Of a stretch of 9,193 nucleotides of DNA, positions 1 to 6,902 are shown piece by piece; positions within the stretch are counted from its first letter, which is position 1; the number at the start of each line of letters is the position of its first letter. This stretch comes from Alphaproteobacteria bacterium (GTDB taxonomy: Bacteria; Pseudomonadota; Alphaproteobacteria; Reyranellales; Reyranellaceae). The notes beneath the pieces were generated by a model. That model ran no database searches, was not told where the DNA came from, and saw nothing but the letters and a program-made list of their open reading frames with translations. Made by a program: the position numbers and the translations under genes. The stretch covers positions 1 through 9,193 of the forward strand of contig JABCYT010000092.1 of assembly GCA_013290035.1 (NCBI GenBank), in the 5' to 3' direction.

Positions 1-183
1 CTTCCGATCTTGGCCCTCGACCACCTTGGTCGTCACCGTCATGTCGTCGGCATGCTCGGGGCCCAGGCGGTGATAGAGCAGGATGGGAACGCCCTGAGGC
101 GGCTCCGCCGCCTCGCTTGCCGAGGAAATGAACAACAGCACAGCGGCCGTGGCCGCCAGCCAACCCCCAAAAAATTGCACCAT
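1..183 (-). CDS. Polysaccharide deacetylase family protein, N-terminal part (cut by window edge)
   Basis: Only the first 61 codons are in the window, and the reading frame is open through the left edge. It starts at ATG 183, preceded by an AAAAGG-type ribosome site; an in-frame TAA eight codon-bases upstream (190-192) rules out any earlier start. Residues 1-24 form a signal peptide with a hydrophobic core (WLAATAAVLLFISSASEA), so the protein is probably exported. After it comes VPILLYHRLGPEHADDMTV, which matches the conserved opening of NodB/CE4 polysaccharide deacetylases (PILxYHR, then a metal-binding TFDD motif further on, which lies outside the window). Members remove acetyl groups from N-acetylated polysaccharides in the envelope. 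The substrate cannot be told. It lies downstream of the helicase on the same strand but appears to have its own promoter. The family call rests on one short motif. Confidence 0.72.
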   Translation of the reverse strand, partial: MVQFFGGWLAATAAVLLFISSASEAAEPPQGVPILLYHRLGPEHADDMTVTTKVVEGQDRK

Positions 184-227
184 GCTTGCCTTTTAGCCGT
201 ATTCTGAAAAACCAACGCTACAGAGCG

Positions 228-256
228 ATTAAGGCTCCATTGAGTCAGACTGCCAA
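228..256 (-). promoter_or_regulatory. Putative sigma-70-like promoter of the deacetylase gene
   Basis: Read on the minus strand, TTGGCA (256-251; one mismatch to TTGACA) is followed after exactly 17 bp by CTTAAT (233-228; four of six matches to TATAAT). Transcription would begin near 221, giving a leader of about 38 nt before ATG 183. A short CGCT/AGCG hairpin sits at the expected start of the transcript. The stretch is visibly AT-richer than the flanking genes. This is a consensus match only. Confidence 0.45.
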
Positions 257-291
257 GCCTCAAACGCGCACATGTCGAAAAAACTTTGATG

Positions 292-3087
292 TCATGACGG
301 CAGGGCATCGAGAAAGACCTTCACCGCCGTCACCGCCTCGGCCAGGCCCACCCGCTCGATGCTGACTCCGGGCGGAAACGCCCCCAGCAGCCGCGTCGGT
401 AGCCGCGAATCCAGCATCACGAACACGCCGCGGTCGTCTGCCCGCCGGATCAGCCGTCCATAGGCCTGTTTGAGCCTGAGCCGCGCCAGCATATCGTCGT
501 AGGCGTTGGCGCCGGCGCCGGCCTTCTTCCAGGCCTCCTTGCGCGCCCGGTGAAGGATGTCGGGGCGCGGCCAGGGCACGCGGTCGAACACGATCAGGCG
601 GAGCGAGCGGCCCGGCACGTCGACGCCGTCACGCACGGCATCGGTGCCCAGCAGGCAGGAATGTTCCTCGGCCCGGAAGATATCGACCAAGGTAGCGGCG
701 TCCATACCGCCGACATGCTGGGCATAGAGCGGCAGGCCGGCTTCCTCGAGCGCCGGCGCGATCCGCTGGTGCACCGCGCGCAGCCGGCCGATGGCTGTGA
801 ACAGGCCGAGCGCGCCGCCGCCTGAGGCCAGGAACAGCTCGCGGTAGGCCGCGGCCACCTGGTCGGCATCGTCGCGCTTCACGTCGCGCACGATCAGCAC
901 CCTGGTGGCGTCGGGATAGTCGAAGGGCGAGGCCATGGCGGCGCGCATGGCGGGCGCCATCAGATGGCGCGTGCCGGTGCGCGCCTCGGCCACCGTCCAA
1001 TCGGCCAGCGCTTCGGTCGTCTCGTCGTTGGCGGCGGCCGGCACGCCCAGCGAATCGCGCAGCGTCGCCGAGGTGATGACCGCTCCGTGTGACGGGCGGA
1101 TCACCGCATTCACGAACGGCTCGGTCGGATCGAGATAGTGGCGGTACATGCCGACATCGATCTCGCGCTGCTGGATGCGCTCGATGGCGAACCAGTCGAC
1201 GAAGGCGGGGTCGGGATCGTTGTGCAGGCCGCGCAGCATGGCGCGCCAGGCTTCGAGCGTCAGCTCGCAGCGGTTGGCGAGCGAGCGCGTCACGCCCTCG
1301 ATGCGCGCCCGCTGGCCCGAATCGAGCTTGTCGGCTTCGCCTTCGAGCTTTGCTCGCAGGGCAGCGCGCAGCTTGCGCACGGGTGCGAGCATCTGATCGA
1401 GCGCCTCGCTCAGCCGATCGGCGGCCTCGAGCAGGCCGGGATTGAGCGGCCGCACGTCGCATTCCTGGCCGAAGCCCTGGTCATCGCCCGAGGCTCGGGC
1501 ACGCACCTGCTGGCGCACCAGCGCCAGAAATTCCTCGGCCGGCCCCAGAACCGTGCCGTCGGCCAGCCGCGTCTGCCAGTTGGGCGAGGGCAGCAACTGC
1601 GCGAGCTGGAGCAGCCGGCGAAGCGCCGCCTGCGCCTCGGCGTCTTCGCCCAGAAGATCGCTCAGGCGGCGTTCGAGGCCGCGCGCGCGGCTGCCGCGGC
1701 GTCCCTCGGCGCCCAGGATCCAGCGTCGCAGATCGGAGGCCTCGACGCCGCTCAAATGCGCGCCGAAGGCGCCATCGGCGGCGTCAAACAGGTGATGGCC
1801 CTCGTCGAACACGTAGCGCAGCGGGCGCGTTCCGTCGTCGAGGCCGCCCATCGCTGCCTGGATCATCACCAGCGCGTGGTTGGCGATCACGATGTCGGCC
1901 TGGCGCGCGCGCCGGATCGTGCGCTCGACGAAGCATTTCCGGTAATGCTCGCAGGCCGAATAGATGCACTCGCCGCGCCGGTCGGCGAGCCGGGTGATGC
2001 GGCTGCGGCCCAGAAGATCGAGCAGCCAGGCCGGCAGGTCGCCGCCGATCATGTCGCCGTCGCGGCTGGCCAGCGCCCAACGCGCCAGCAGGCCCAGGCC
2101 GACGGCATTCTCGGGGGCGAGGCCGGTGCGCAGCACGGCTTCCTGGAAGTTCAGCAGGCAGAGATAGTTCTCGCGGCCCTTGCGGATCACCACCCGCCGG
2201 CGCTTCTCCGCCGAATCGCGGTGCAGGCGGTCGAGCTCGTTGTCGATCTGGCGTTGCAGATTGCGGGTGTAGGTGGCGATCCAGACCGGCGCGCCGTTCT
2301 TCTCGGCCCACAGCGAGGCGGGGGCGACATAGCCCAGCGTCTTGCCGACGCCGGTGCCGGCCTCGACCAGCACGACGTTGGGCTTGTCCTCCTGCTCGCG
2401 CGGCGCGAAGGCCTGGCTGGCGGCCGAGGCATAGTCGCTCTGGGTCGGCCGCGCCTCGGCCATGTTGGGACCGGCGGCGATCAGCTGGGCGAGGCGTAGG
2501 CGCGCCTCGCGCGGCTCGACCGGCTGGCTGCCCGGCGGCGGCGCGGGCGGCGGCTCCTCCCATTGCGGCAGGCTCTTCCAGACGTCGAGGCCGGCCCCTT
2601 GGCGCAAAGAGCCGCGCGGCTTTCGGGTCGCCTGATCGATGCCCAGCGCGGCCAGCACCGCATCGCCCCAGGGCCATTGGCCGCGCGCCATGGCGCAGGC
2701 GGTGTCCTTGAATTCAGGCGAGGCGAGTGCCGCCATGTCCTCCAGCTCGTCGAGCAGCGTGCGCGCGATCTCGGGCAGGGCGGCGACTTCTTCTTCCGGC
2801 GTTGCGGGCACGCCGAGATCGAGCGCCTCGCACAGGCCGCGCGGCGTCGGCAGGCAGAAGCGCGCCGGCCGCACGAAGGCGAAGAGTTCCAGAAGGTCGC
2901 GCGCCGGCAGATCGTCCAGTCCGAGCCGCGCCGCCACCGCCGGTGCGTGGCAGACCAGCGGCATGCTGCCCGCCGCCCGCATCGCCGCGTCGGCCGCCGA
3001 TAGCCGCTCGATCGTCCCGTCGCCCGCGCGCCACAGCGCCCCGCGCGTCGTCGCGATCAGGGCAGGCCAGGGAAGGGGAGAAGACAC
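292..3087 (-). CDS. DinG/XPD-family ATP-dependent DNA helicase (iron-sulfur type)
   Basis: This is a superfamily 2 helicase of the DinG/XPD (Rad3) group, expected to unwind DNA 5'-3' during repair and to clear R-loops or replication conflicts. From GTG 3087 it has 931 residues. Walker A is EAGTGVGKT (242-250). Four cysteines at 310, 374, 379 and 385, placed as in DinG/XPD, would hold a 4Fe-4S cluster. The Walker B box reads DEGH (428-431) instead of the usual DEAH. SAT is at 673-675, motif V GTDAVRDGVDVPG at 814-826, and motif VI QAYGRLIRR at 874-882. About 200 residues precede Walker A, and no exonuclease motif is visible there; E. coli DinG (716 aa) lacks such an extension. The frame stays open up to GTG 3186, but that start would overlap the divergent desaturase gene. 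GTG 3087 gives a family-like start, although it has no Shine-Dalgarno, so the start is uncertain. Family is certain; the cellular role is inferred. Confidence 0.93.
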   Translation of the reverse strand: MSSPLPWPALIATTRGALWRAGDGTIERLSAADAAMRAAGSMPLVCHAPAVAARLGLDDLPARDLLELFAFVRPARFCLPTPRGLCEALDLGVPATPEEEVAALPEIARTLLDELEDMAALASPEFKDTACAMARGQWPWGDAVLAALGIDQATRKPRGSLRQGAGLDVWKSLPQWEEPPPAPPPGSQPVEPREARLRLAQLIAAGPNMAEARPTQSDYASAASQAFAPREQEDKPNVVLVEAGTGVGKTLGYVAPASLWAEKNGAPVWIATYTRNLQRQIDNELDRLHRDSAEKRRRVVIRKGRENYLCLLNFQEAVLRTGLAPENAVGLGLLARWALASRDGDMIGGDLPAWLLDLLGRSRITRLADRRGECIYSACEHYRKCFVERTIRRARQADIVIANHALVMIQAAMGGLDDGTRPLRYVFDEGHHLFDAADGAFGAHLSGVEASDLRRWILGAEGRRGSRARGLERRLSDLLGEDAEAQAALRRLLQLAQLLPSPNWQTRLADGTVLGPAEEFLALVRQQVRARASGDDQGFGQECDVRPLNPGLLEAADRLSEALDQMLAPVRKLRAALRAKLEGEADKLDSGQRARIEGVTRSLANRCELTLEAWRAMLRGLHNDPDPAFVDWFAIERIQQREIDVGMYRHYLDPTEPFVNAVIRPSHGAVITSATLRDSLGVPAAANDETTEALADWTVAEARTGTRHLMAPAMRAAMASPFDYPDATRVLIVRDVKRDDADQVAAAYRELFLASGGGALGLFTAIGRLRAVHQRIAPALEEAGLPLYAQHVGGMDAATLVDIFRAEEHSCLLGTDAVRDGVDVPGRSLRLIVFDRVPWPRPDILHRARKEAWKKAGAGANAYDDMLARLRLKQAYGRLIRRADDRGVFVMLDSRLPTRLLGAFPPGVSIERVGLAEAVTAVKVFLDALPS

Positions 3088-3116
3088 GAAAGGTGGATAG
3101 CATAGGCCAATTGCCC

Positions 3117-3140
3117 GATGCAGTGATCGTCCGTTGCATC
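3117..3140. repeat. Short inverted repeat in the divergent helicase/desaturase gap
   Basis: GATGCA (3117-3122) and TGCATC (3135-3140) are perfect inverted copies whose centres lie 18 bp apart. They sit in the 67-bp gap between the divergent starts of the helicase and the desaturase. The position suits an operator serving one or both promoters, but six-base arms can arise by chance and no clear -35/-10 pair was found beside them. The only promoter-like match in the gap is an isolated minus-strand TATGCT (3104-3099). Confidence 0.25.
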
Positions 3141-3154
3141 TAACATGCGAGGGG

Positions 3155-4306
3155 ATGAAGCCGCCGCCCCTCATCAGGAAGCCCACCGCCGTCTTTCACC
3201 AGTCCGGCGCCCTGGAACTGGGCAAAGGCAAGATAACCGGCGTCATCGCCCTCACCCTGGGCGGGCTCGCCGTGCTGTCGGTGCTGGCATTCCATTTTCC
3301 GCAGTACCTGACGACACCGGACCTGCGGAAGAAATACGACGTCAACGTGCTGCGCGAGATCCTGCTGATCGGCATGGTGATCGGCGGCGGCATGGCGCTC
3401 GCCAACCTGATCCGCCTGCGCAATCGCTGGCTGAACGGCACGGCGCTGGCGCTGATCCTGCTCGCCGTCGCGATGGGCGGCCATCGCGTGCCGATCGACG
3501 ACTTCCCCGACAACACACCCTACATCGGCCTCGACTGGTTCATCCTCGACCTGCTGGGCTCGAGCATGGTCTTCATCCTGATCGAGAAGATGTTCCCGCT
3601 GCACCGCGAACAGCCGGTGTTCCGGCCGGGCTGGCAGACCGACTTCACGCATTTTCTCGTCAACCATCTGATGGTCGGGCTGGCGCTGGTGATCGTGAAT
3701 TTTGCCATCCATCGCCTGTTCGGATGGCTGGTCTGGCCACCGCTGCAGAAATGGATCGGCGGCCTGCCATTCTTCGCCGAGCTCTTCCTGGTGCTCCTGG
3801 TCGCCGACCTGGTGCAGTACTGGACGCATCGCGCCTATCACGAGATCCCGTTCCTGTGGCGCTTCCACGCCGTCCACCACAGCGCCGAATACATGGACTG
3901 GATGGCGGGCTCGCGGCTGCACATCTTCGAGCTCTTGGCCACCCGGGTGTCGATCCTGGGCGTGCTCTATGTGCTGGGCTTCAGCGAGGCCTCGATGAAC
4001 GTCTATATCGTCATCGTGGGTTTCCAGGCGGTGTTCAACCACGCCAATGTCCGCCTGCCGGAGGCCTTCGCCCGCGCCCCGCTCAAATGGCTGGTCGTGA
4101 CGCCCGACTTCCATCACTGGCATCACAGCTCCGAACGCGAGGCGATCGACCGCAACTACGCGGCGCACTTCGCCTTCATCGATTATCTGTTCGGCACCGC
4201 CGTGAAGTCCGATCGGCGTTTTCCCGGCAAGTATGGCGTGCTGGGCGACTACATGCCGCCGGGCTTCGTGCGCCAGCAGCTCTTTCCCTTCACCTGGAAG
4301 GAATGA
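3155..4306 (+). CDS. Sterol desaturase / fatty acid hydroxylase family membrane protein
   Basis: This is a membrane di-iron oxygenase of the fatty acid hydroxylase superfamily, whose members hydroxylate or desaturate lipids, sterols or carotenoids with O2. From ATG 3155 it has 383 residues. The histidine ligand set is complete: HRAYH (225-229), FHAVHH (237-242), NHANVR (295-300), FHHWHH (319-324) and a late His in NYAAH (338). Hydrophobic segments near 27-48, 67-86, 96-108, 126-145, 168-188, 205-222 and 265-292 indicate a multipass inner-membrane protein, with an N-terminal set of helices before the catalytic domain. The frame can also begin at TTG 3134. ATG 3155 is preferred, although GAGGGG directly abuts it, which is too close for a standard ribosome site. 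The stop overlaps the next start as ATGA, so the two genes are probably translated together. The substrate is unknown; I see no sterol-pathway gene nearby, so the family name should not be read as function. Confidence 0.92.
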   Translation: MKPPPLIRKPTAVFHQSGALELGKGKITGVIALTLGGLAVLSVLAFHFPQYLTTPDLRKKYDVNVLREILLIGMVIGGGMALANLIRLRNRWLNGTALALILLAVAMGGHRVPIDDFPDNTPYIGLDWFILDLLGSSMVFILIEKMFPLHREQPVFRPGWQTDFTHFLVNHLMVGLALVIVNFAIHRLFGWLVWPPLQKWIGGLPFFAELFLVLLVADLVQYWTHRAYHEIPFLWRFHAVHHSAEYMDWMAGSRLHIFELLATRVSILGVLYVLGFSEASMNVYIVIVGFQAVFNHANVRLPEAFARAPLKWLVVTPDFHHWHHSSEREAIDRNYAAHFAFIDYLFGTAVKSDRRFPGKYGVLGDYMPPGFVRQQLFPFTWKE

Positions 4307-5661
4307 AGCGCCGCCGCCTGCTGAGGTCGGCCACCCTGTCGGCGTTGGCGCTCGGCGTCGGTCGGCCGGCCCGCGCCGCCGATCTCGATGTCGTCATCGT
4401 CGGCGCCGGCGTCGCGGGCCTTGCCGCGGCGCGCAGCCTGATGGCGGCGCACAAGAGCGTGCTGGTGGTCGAGGCGCGCGAGCGGATCGGCGGCCGCGCC
4501 GTCACCGATAGCACCACCTTCGGCTTTCCCTTCGATCAGGGCGCGCAATGGATCGAGGCCGGCAAGACCAACCCGGCCATGGCGATTCTGCGCGAGGCCA
4601 ACGCCAGACCGATCCCCGACCGCCAGGAACAGACCCTCTATATCTCCGGCAAGGAGCTGCCGCAGAACGAATACGCGCGCTTCGAGAAGATCGCCGTCGA
4701 CGCTTCGCGCAAGATCGCCGCGGCGCTCAAGAAGCCGCCGCCCCTGGCAGGGCTCGGCGTGACGCCGGGCAAGGAGCCCGACGTGATCGTCGGCCGCCTG
4801 CTCGCGCCGCAGGACCCGCTGGAACGCCTGGCCTACGCCCTGGTCGGGCCGCTCGAGGCGGGCGTCGAGAACAGCGAGCTGTCGGCGCGCGACTTCACGC
4901 GCCAGCCCGACACCGAACCGCAATATGCCGTGGCCGAGGGGCTGGGCGCCGTGATCGCGCGCTGGGGCGCCAAGGTGCCGGTGAAGCTCGCCACGCGCGT
5001 CGTCCGGATCGATTCGACGGGAACGCTGGTGCAGGTCGTGACGACCAACGGCGAGCTCGGTGCCCGGGCCGTCATCGTTACCGTGCCGACCGGCGTGCTG
5101 GCGGCCGGGCCGTTCAGCTTCGCCCCGCCACTCAAGGCCGCCAAGCGCGAAGCGATCGCCCAGCTGCCGATGGCGCTCTACAACAAGATCGCGCTCTCGT
5201 TCGCGGGCAAGGCGATCGACGCGCCGGGTGGCCGCGGCGTGTCGGGGCTGACGCGCAAGGGCCAGGCCTTCGACGCCATCGTGCGGCCGCATAACCGCGA
5301 CGCCGCGGTCGTGTTCGTGGGCGGCGCGCAGGCCCGCGAGCTCGAGGAACAGGGTGGCAGCGCCGCCGTCTCCTTCGCGCTCTCGGCAATGGCGGAGATC
5401 TACGGCGACGAGCTGCGCGGCGCAGTCGCGCATTCCTTCGCCACGCGCTGGGGCAGGGACCCGTTTGCCCGCGGCTCGTGGTCGATGGCCATCCCGGGCC
5501 GCGTCGAAGCCCGTCTGGTCCTGGCGCAGCCGCACCACGACCGCGTGTTCTTCGCCGGCGAGGCGACCGATCCGGTGTGGGCCACGCGCGTGGGCGGCGC
5601 CTACGCCTCCGGCCTGCGCGCCGCCGGCGAGGCGCTGGCGTTGCTCGGCGGCAAGCGCTAG
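4303..5661 (+). CDS. FAD-dependent amine oxidase (flavin monoamine oxidase family), Tat-type export signal
   Basis: A 452-residue flavoprotein related to monoamine and polyamine oxidases, which oxidise a C-N bond using O2 and release H2O2. The N-terminus (KRRRLLRS, hydrophobic ATLSALALGVG, then ARA-A near residue 25) resembles a twin-arginine signal, fitting export of a folded, FAD-loaded enzyme. The dinucleotide fold is VGAGVAG (33-39), with the ribose-binding Glu57 in VVEARERIGGR. QGAQWIE (79-85) is the usual second FAD contact. Lys295 in LYNKIALSF aligns with the lysine near flavin N5 in polyamine oxidases. FFAGEATD (416-423) with VGGAYASG (430-437) is the C-terminal FAD motif. The start ATG 4303 overlaps the desaturase stop (ATGA), and GGAAGGA lies immediately before it. 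Length is normal for the family. Substrate unknown: a small amine, polyamine or amino acid, or a non-amine, since some relatives oxidise other compounds. Export is inferred from the signal alone. Confidence 0.9.
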   Translation: MKRRRLLRSATLSALALGVGRPARAADLDVVIVGAGVAGLAAARSLMAAHKSVLVVEARERIGGRAVTDSTTFGFPFDQGAQWIEAGKTNPAMAILREANARPIPDRQEQTLYISGKELPQNEYARFEKIAVDASRKIAAALKKPPPLAGLGVTPGKEPDVIVGRLLAPQDPLERLAYALVGPLEAGVENSELSARDFTRQPDTEPQYAVAEGLGAVIARWGAKVPVKLATRVVRIDSTGTLVQVVTTNGELGARAVIVTVPTGVLAAGPFSFAPPLKAAKREAIAQLPMALYNKIALSFAGKAIDAPGGRGVSGLTRKGQAFDAIVRPHNRDAAVVFVGGAQARELEEQGGSAAVSFALSAMAEIYGDELRGAVAHSFATRWGRDPFARGSWSMAIPGRVEARLVLAQPHHDRVFFAGEATDPVWATRVGGAYASGLRAAGEALALLGGKR

Positions 5662-5765
5662 GTGTCAAGCGGAACGCAGGTGTCCCAGGTCGGGAGTTGC
5701 CTGACCGCGCCCGCCTCTTGGTCGTGACTGGTCGCGCGCCGTAGCGCTCGGCGCGACATTGCCTG

Positions 5766-5798
5766 CCTCGATGCCCGTCACGGCTATTGTGATCGAGG
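5766..5798 (+). repeat. Bulged stem-loop overlapping a Shine-Dalgarno-like sequence
   Basis: CCTCGA (5766-5771) pairs with TCGAGG (5793-5798), and TCAC (5778-5781) pairs with GTGA (5789-5792). That gives ten base pairs with a 6-nt bulge on the left arm and a 7-nt loop (GGCTATT). The right arm runs into GAGGAGG (5795-5801), a strong ribosome-site match just before TTG 5806. It might be a termination or decay hairpin for the upstream operon, or chance structure. Confidence 0.3.
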
Positions 5799-6018
5799 AG
5801 GCTCCTTGCCTCAGGTTCCGCGTGCTCAACATTTTCAGGGAAGCCAGGCGCCGAAGTCCACCAAGGCTGCGCAGGAGTGCCAACTCGTTCTGAACATGAG
5901 AGTCGACGCGGAGGGGAGGCATGCCCTGAAAACGCCGCGGAACGAATATGGTTACCGTTCGCTTTCGGACAAAGAACGCCAATCCGTCGCCTCGCCGCTC
6001 ACGCGACCAGTCCCAGCT

Positions 6019-6059
6019 CGGCAGACCAAGTAGGACCTGACGCGCTACTCGGTCTGCCG
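6019..6059 (-). terminator. Strong hairpin downstream of the DUF4168 gene, probable transcript end
   Basis: The arms are 15 bases each (6019-6033 and 6045-6059) around an 11-nt loop. On the minus-strand RNA all 15 positions pair, one as G-U; on the plus strand the same position is an A-C mismatch. The stem lies 17 bp past the stop of the minus-strand DUF4168 gene. The better pairing on that strand and the location argue for a 3' end structure of that gene. There is no U-tract after the stem, so intrinsic termination is not proven; it may act with Rho or protect the 3' end. Confidence 0.5.
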
Positions 6060-6075
6060 TGCCGGGCCAACTGTC

Positions 6076-6468
6076 CTATTTCATCCGCTGAAGGAGCTTG
6101 TCGCGCACGACGGGATCCTTCTGCGCCGCGGTCAGAATTGTCGTGTATTCCTCGATCGACAGGCCTTGGTCAGTGACCGCCTTTGCCATGGCATTGCCGG
6201 CCTCGTCCCGGAGACGTCCCTTTTCGGCGACCGGCGCCTCGGCCAATTGCTGGTCGTACTTGTTCTTGATCACGGACACTTTTTTGACGGCGGCAGCGGC
6301 CGCGTCGAGCTTTTTGTCGGGAATAATTGTCGGTGTTGTCGTCGGGCTGGGCGTTGTCACCGATGGCCCAGAGGGAGATTGTTGCTGCGCATGTGCCGCA
6401 GGCATGACCAAGAGGCCAGCCGCGGCGAGAGTCATGGCGCACCATGTGCCAAATCGGGTCGATTGCAT
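6076..6468 (-). CDS. Exported DUF4168-domain protein
   Basis: A 130-residue protein with a clear Sec signal peptide (residues 1-27, hydrophobic TLAAAGLLVMPA, cut after AHA). A Pro/Thr/Ser-rich linker (about 28-50) and one helical domain (about 52-128) follow. The domain has the pattern of DUF4168: an alanine-rich first helix, KNKYDQQL, then AVTDQGLSIEEYTTILTAAQ near 97-116, where the GLSxEEY segment is the most recognisable part. Function is unknown; it is expected to be periplasmic. ATG 6468 is chosen because AAGGAG (6481-6476) lies seven bases upstream and the signal peptide starts there, although the frame extends further to 6609. It lies 137 bp downstream of the acidic 98-residue gene on the same strand and ends before a strong hairpin. 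Its leader resembles that of its neighbour. Confidence 0.85.
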   Translation of the reverse strand: MQSTRFGTWCAMTLAAAGLLVMPAAHAQQQSPSGPSVTTPSPTTTPTIIPDKKLDAAAAAVKKVSVIKNKYDQQLAEAPVAEKGRLRDEAGNAMAKAVTDQGLSIEEYTTILTAAQKDPVVRDKLLQRMK

Positions 6469-6605
6469 GTCGAAACTCCTTCTTTGGGTGTAAGGACGTG
6501 ATTTCCCCGTCGACCGATTGCATTCGACACGCGACCGGCCCGGAAAGAACGCCATTCTACTTGGCAAGCCCGGAGCCATGACCCGCTCGCGGGGCAAGCC
6601 TCTCT

Positions 6606-6902
6606 TCAATGACGCGTGTCGGTTTCGAGATCGATCACCAATTCCGTCGATTCGGGCTCGTGGGGCTCAAGGCTCGCCTTGGTCTCATCGGTCCAATTGG
6701 CGAGATTCACCACGACGCCCCGCTGGCGGTCGTTCTGCTCCGCCTCGACGGGTTCCACGATGTTGAGGCCCTCGCTGTCGAGGAAGAAGGTGTGACCACC
6801 GAATAGCCGTTCGAGTTGCGGCATCGCCGGATGCTCCGCTGGAATGGCTTGAGCATCGAATTGATGCAGAGTCTGCTTGATCTGTGCGGAATTCATCTTC
6901 AT
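6606..6902 (-). CDS. Small acidic protein of unknown function (98 aa)
   Basis: I do not recognise a named family. The protein has 98 residues, no signal peptide and no membrane segment, so it should be cytoplasmic. It is acidic (18 Asp/Glu against 7 Lys/Arg). The N-terminal third looks helical (QIKQTLHQFDAQAIP). A central FGGHTFFLDSEGLNIVEP (34-51) looks like a beta hairpin, followed by RGVVVNLANW (61-70). The C-terminus is Glu-rich with VIDLE. I have an impression of similar short hypothetical proteins in rhizobial and related genomes, but this cannot be verified here. ATG 6902 is chosen because GAGGAG (6915-6910) lies seven bases upstream; the frame is open to 6962. The coding bias and strong ribosome site support a real gene. 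It is divergent from lysS and upstream of the DUF4168 gene. Confidence 0.72.
   Translation of the reverse strand: MKMNSAQIKQTLHQFDAQAIPAEHPAMPQLERLFGGHTFFLDSEGLNIVEPVEAEQNDRQRGVVVNLANWTDETKASLEPHEPESTELVIDLETDTRH

Larger units (their letters stand above)
5662..6075. other. Intergenic stretch between convergent genes, structured, no recognised gene
   Basis: These 414 bp separate the ends of the amine oxidase and the DUF4168 gene. Short open frames exist on both strands but none resembles a known protein. Structure seen: a GC stem GTCGCGC/GCGCGAC (5731-5737 with 5751-5757), a bulged hairpin at 5766-5798, and the long inverted repeat at 6019-6059. A plus-strand frame from TTG 5806 to TAG 6033 (75 residues) has GAGGAGG (5795-5801) four bases before it, but its sequence is unremarkable and low in codon bias, so it is not called as a gene. 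No U-run follows any hairpin on the plus strand, so I could not place a classical terminator for the amine oxidase. Confidence 0.6.

Noticed and set aside
10..207. A 65-residue plus-strand frame at the left edge
   Set aside because: It overlaps the minus-strand deacetylase start, which has a signal peptide, a ribosome site and a family motif. The plus-strand reading has none of these.
1138..2499. A 453-residue plus-strand open frame antisense to the helicase
   Set aside because: It lies fully inside well-supported helicase codons and has composition typical of antisense reading in GC-rich DNA, with no motif.
3088..3186. Extending the helicase start to GTG 3186 (964 residues)
   Set aside because: The extra 33 residues look non-coding, and the extension would overlap the start of the divergent desaturase gene.
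4249..5538. A 429-residue minus-strand open frame antisense to the amine oxidase
   Set aside because: Shadow of the oxidase gene: compositionally biased, without family motifs.
3145..5661. An 838-residue plus-strand open frame running through the desaturase gene and into the amine oxidase
   Set aside because: Up to 4302 it is the out-of-frame reading of the desaturase gene: Arg/Pro/Ala-rich, with no domain. Only the part from 4303 on is the real oxidase. It is a GC-rich open frame, not a fusion.
5665..5982. A 105-residue minus-strand frame in the intergenic stretch, considered as a transposase or integrase remnant
   Set aside because: No catalytic motif, no terminal inverted repeats or target duplication, and no resemblance I could defend.
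6582..6593. Palindrome CCCGCTCGCGGG (one centre mismatch) just past the acidic-protein gene, considered as a terminator
   Set aside because: The stem is only four to five pairs with almost no loop and no U-run, so it is too weak.
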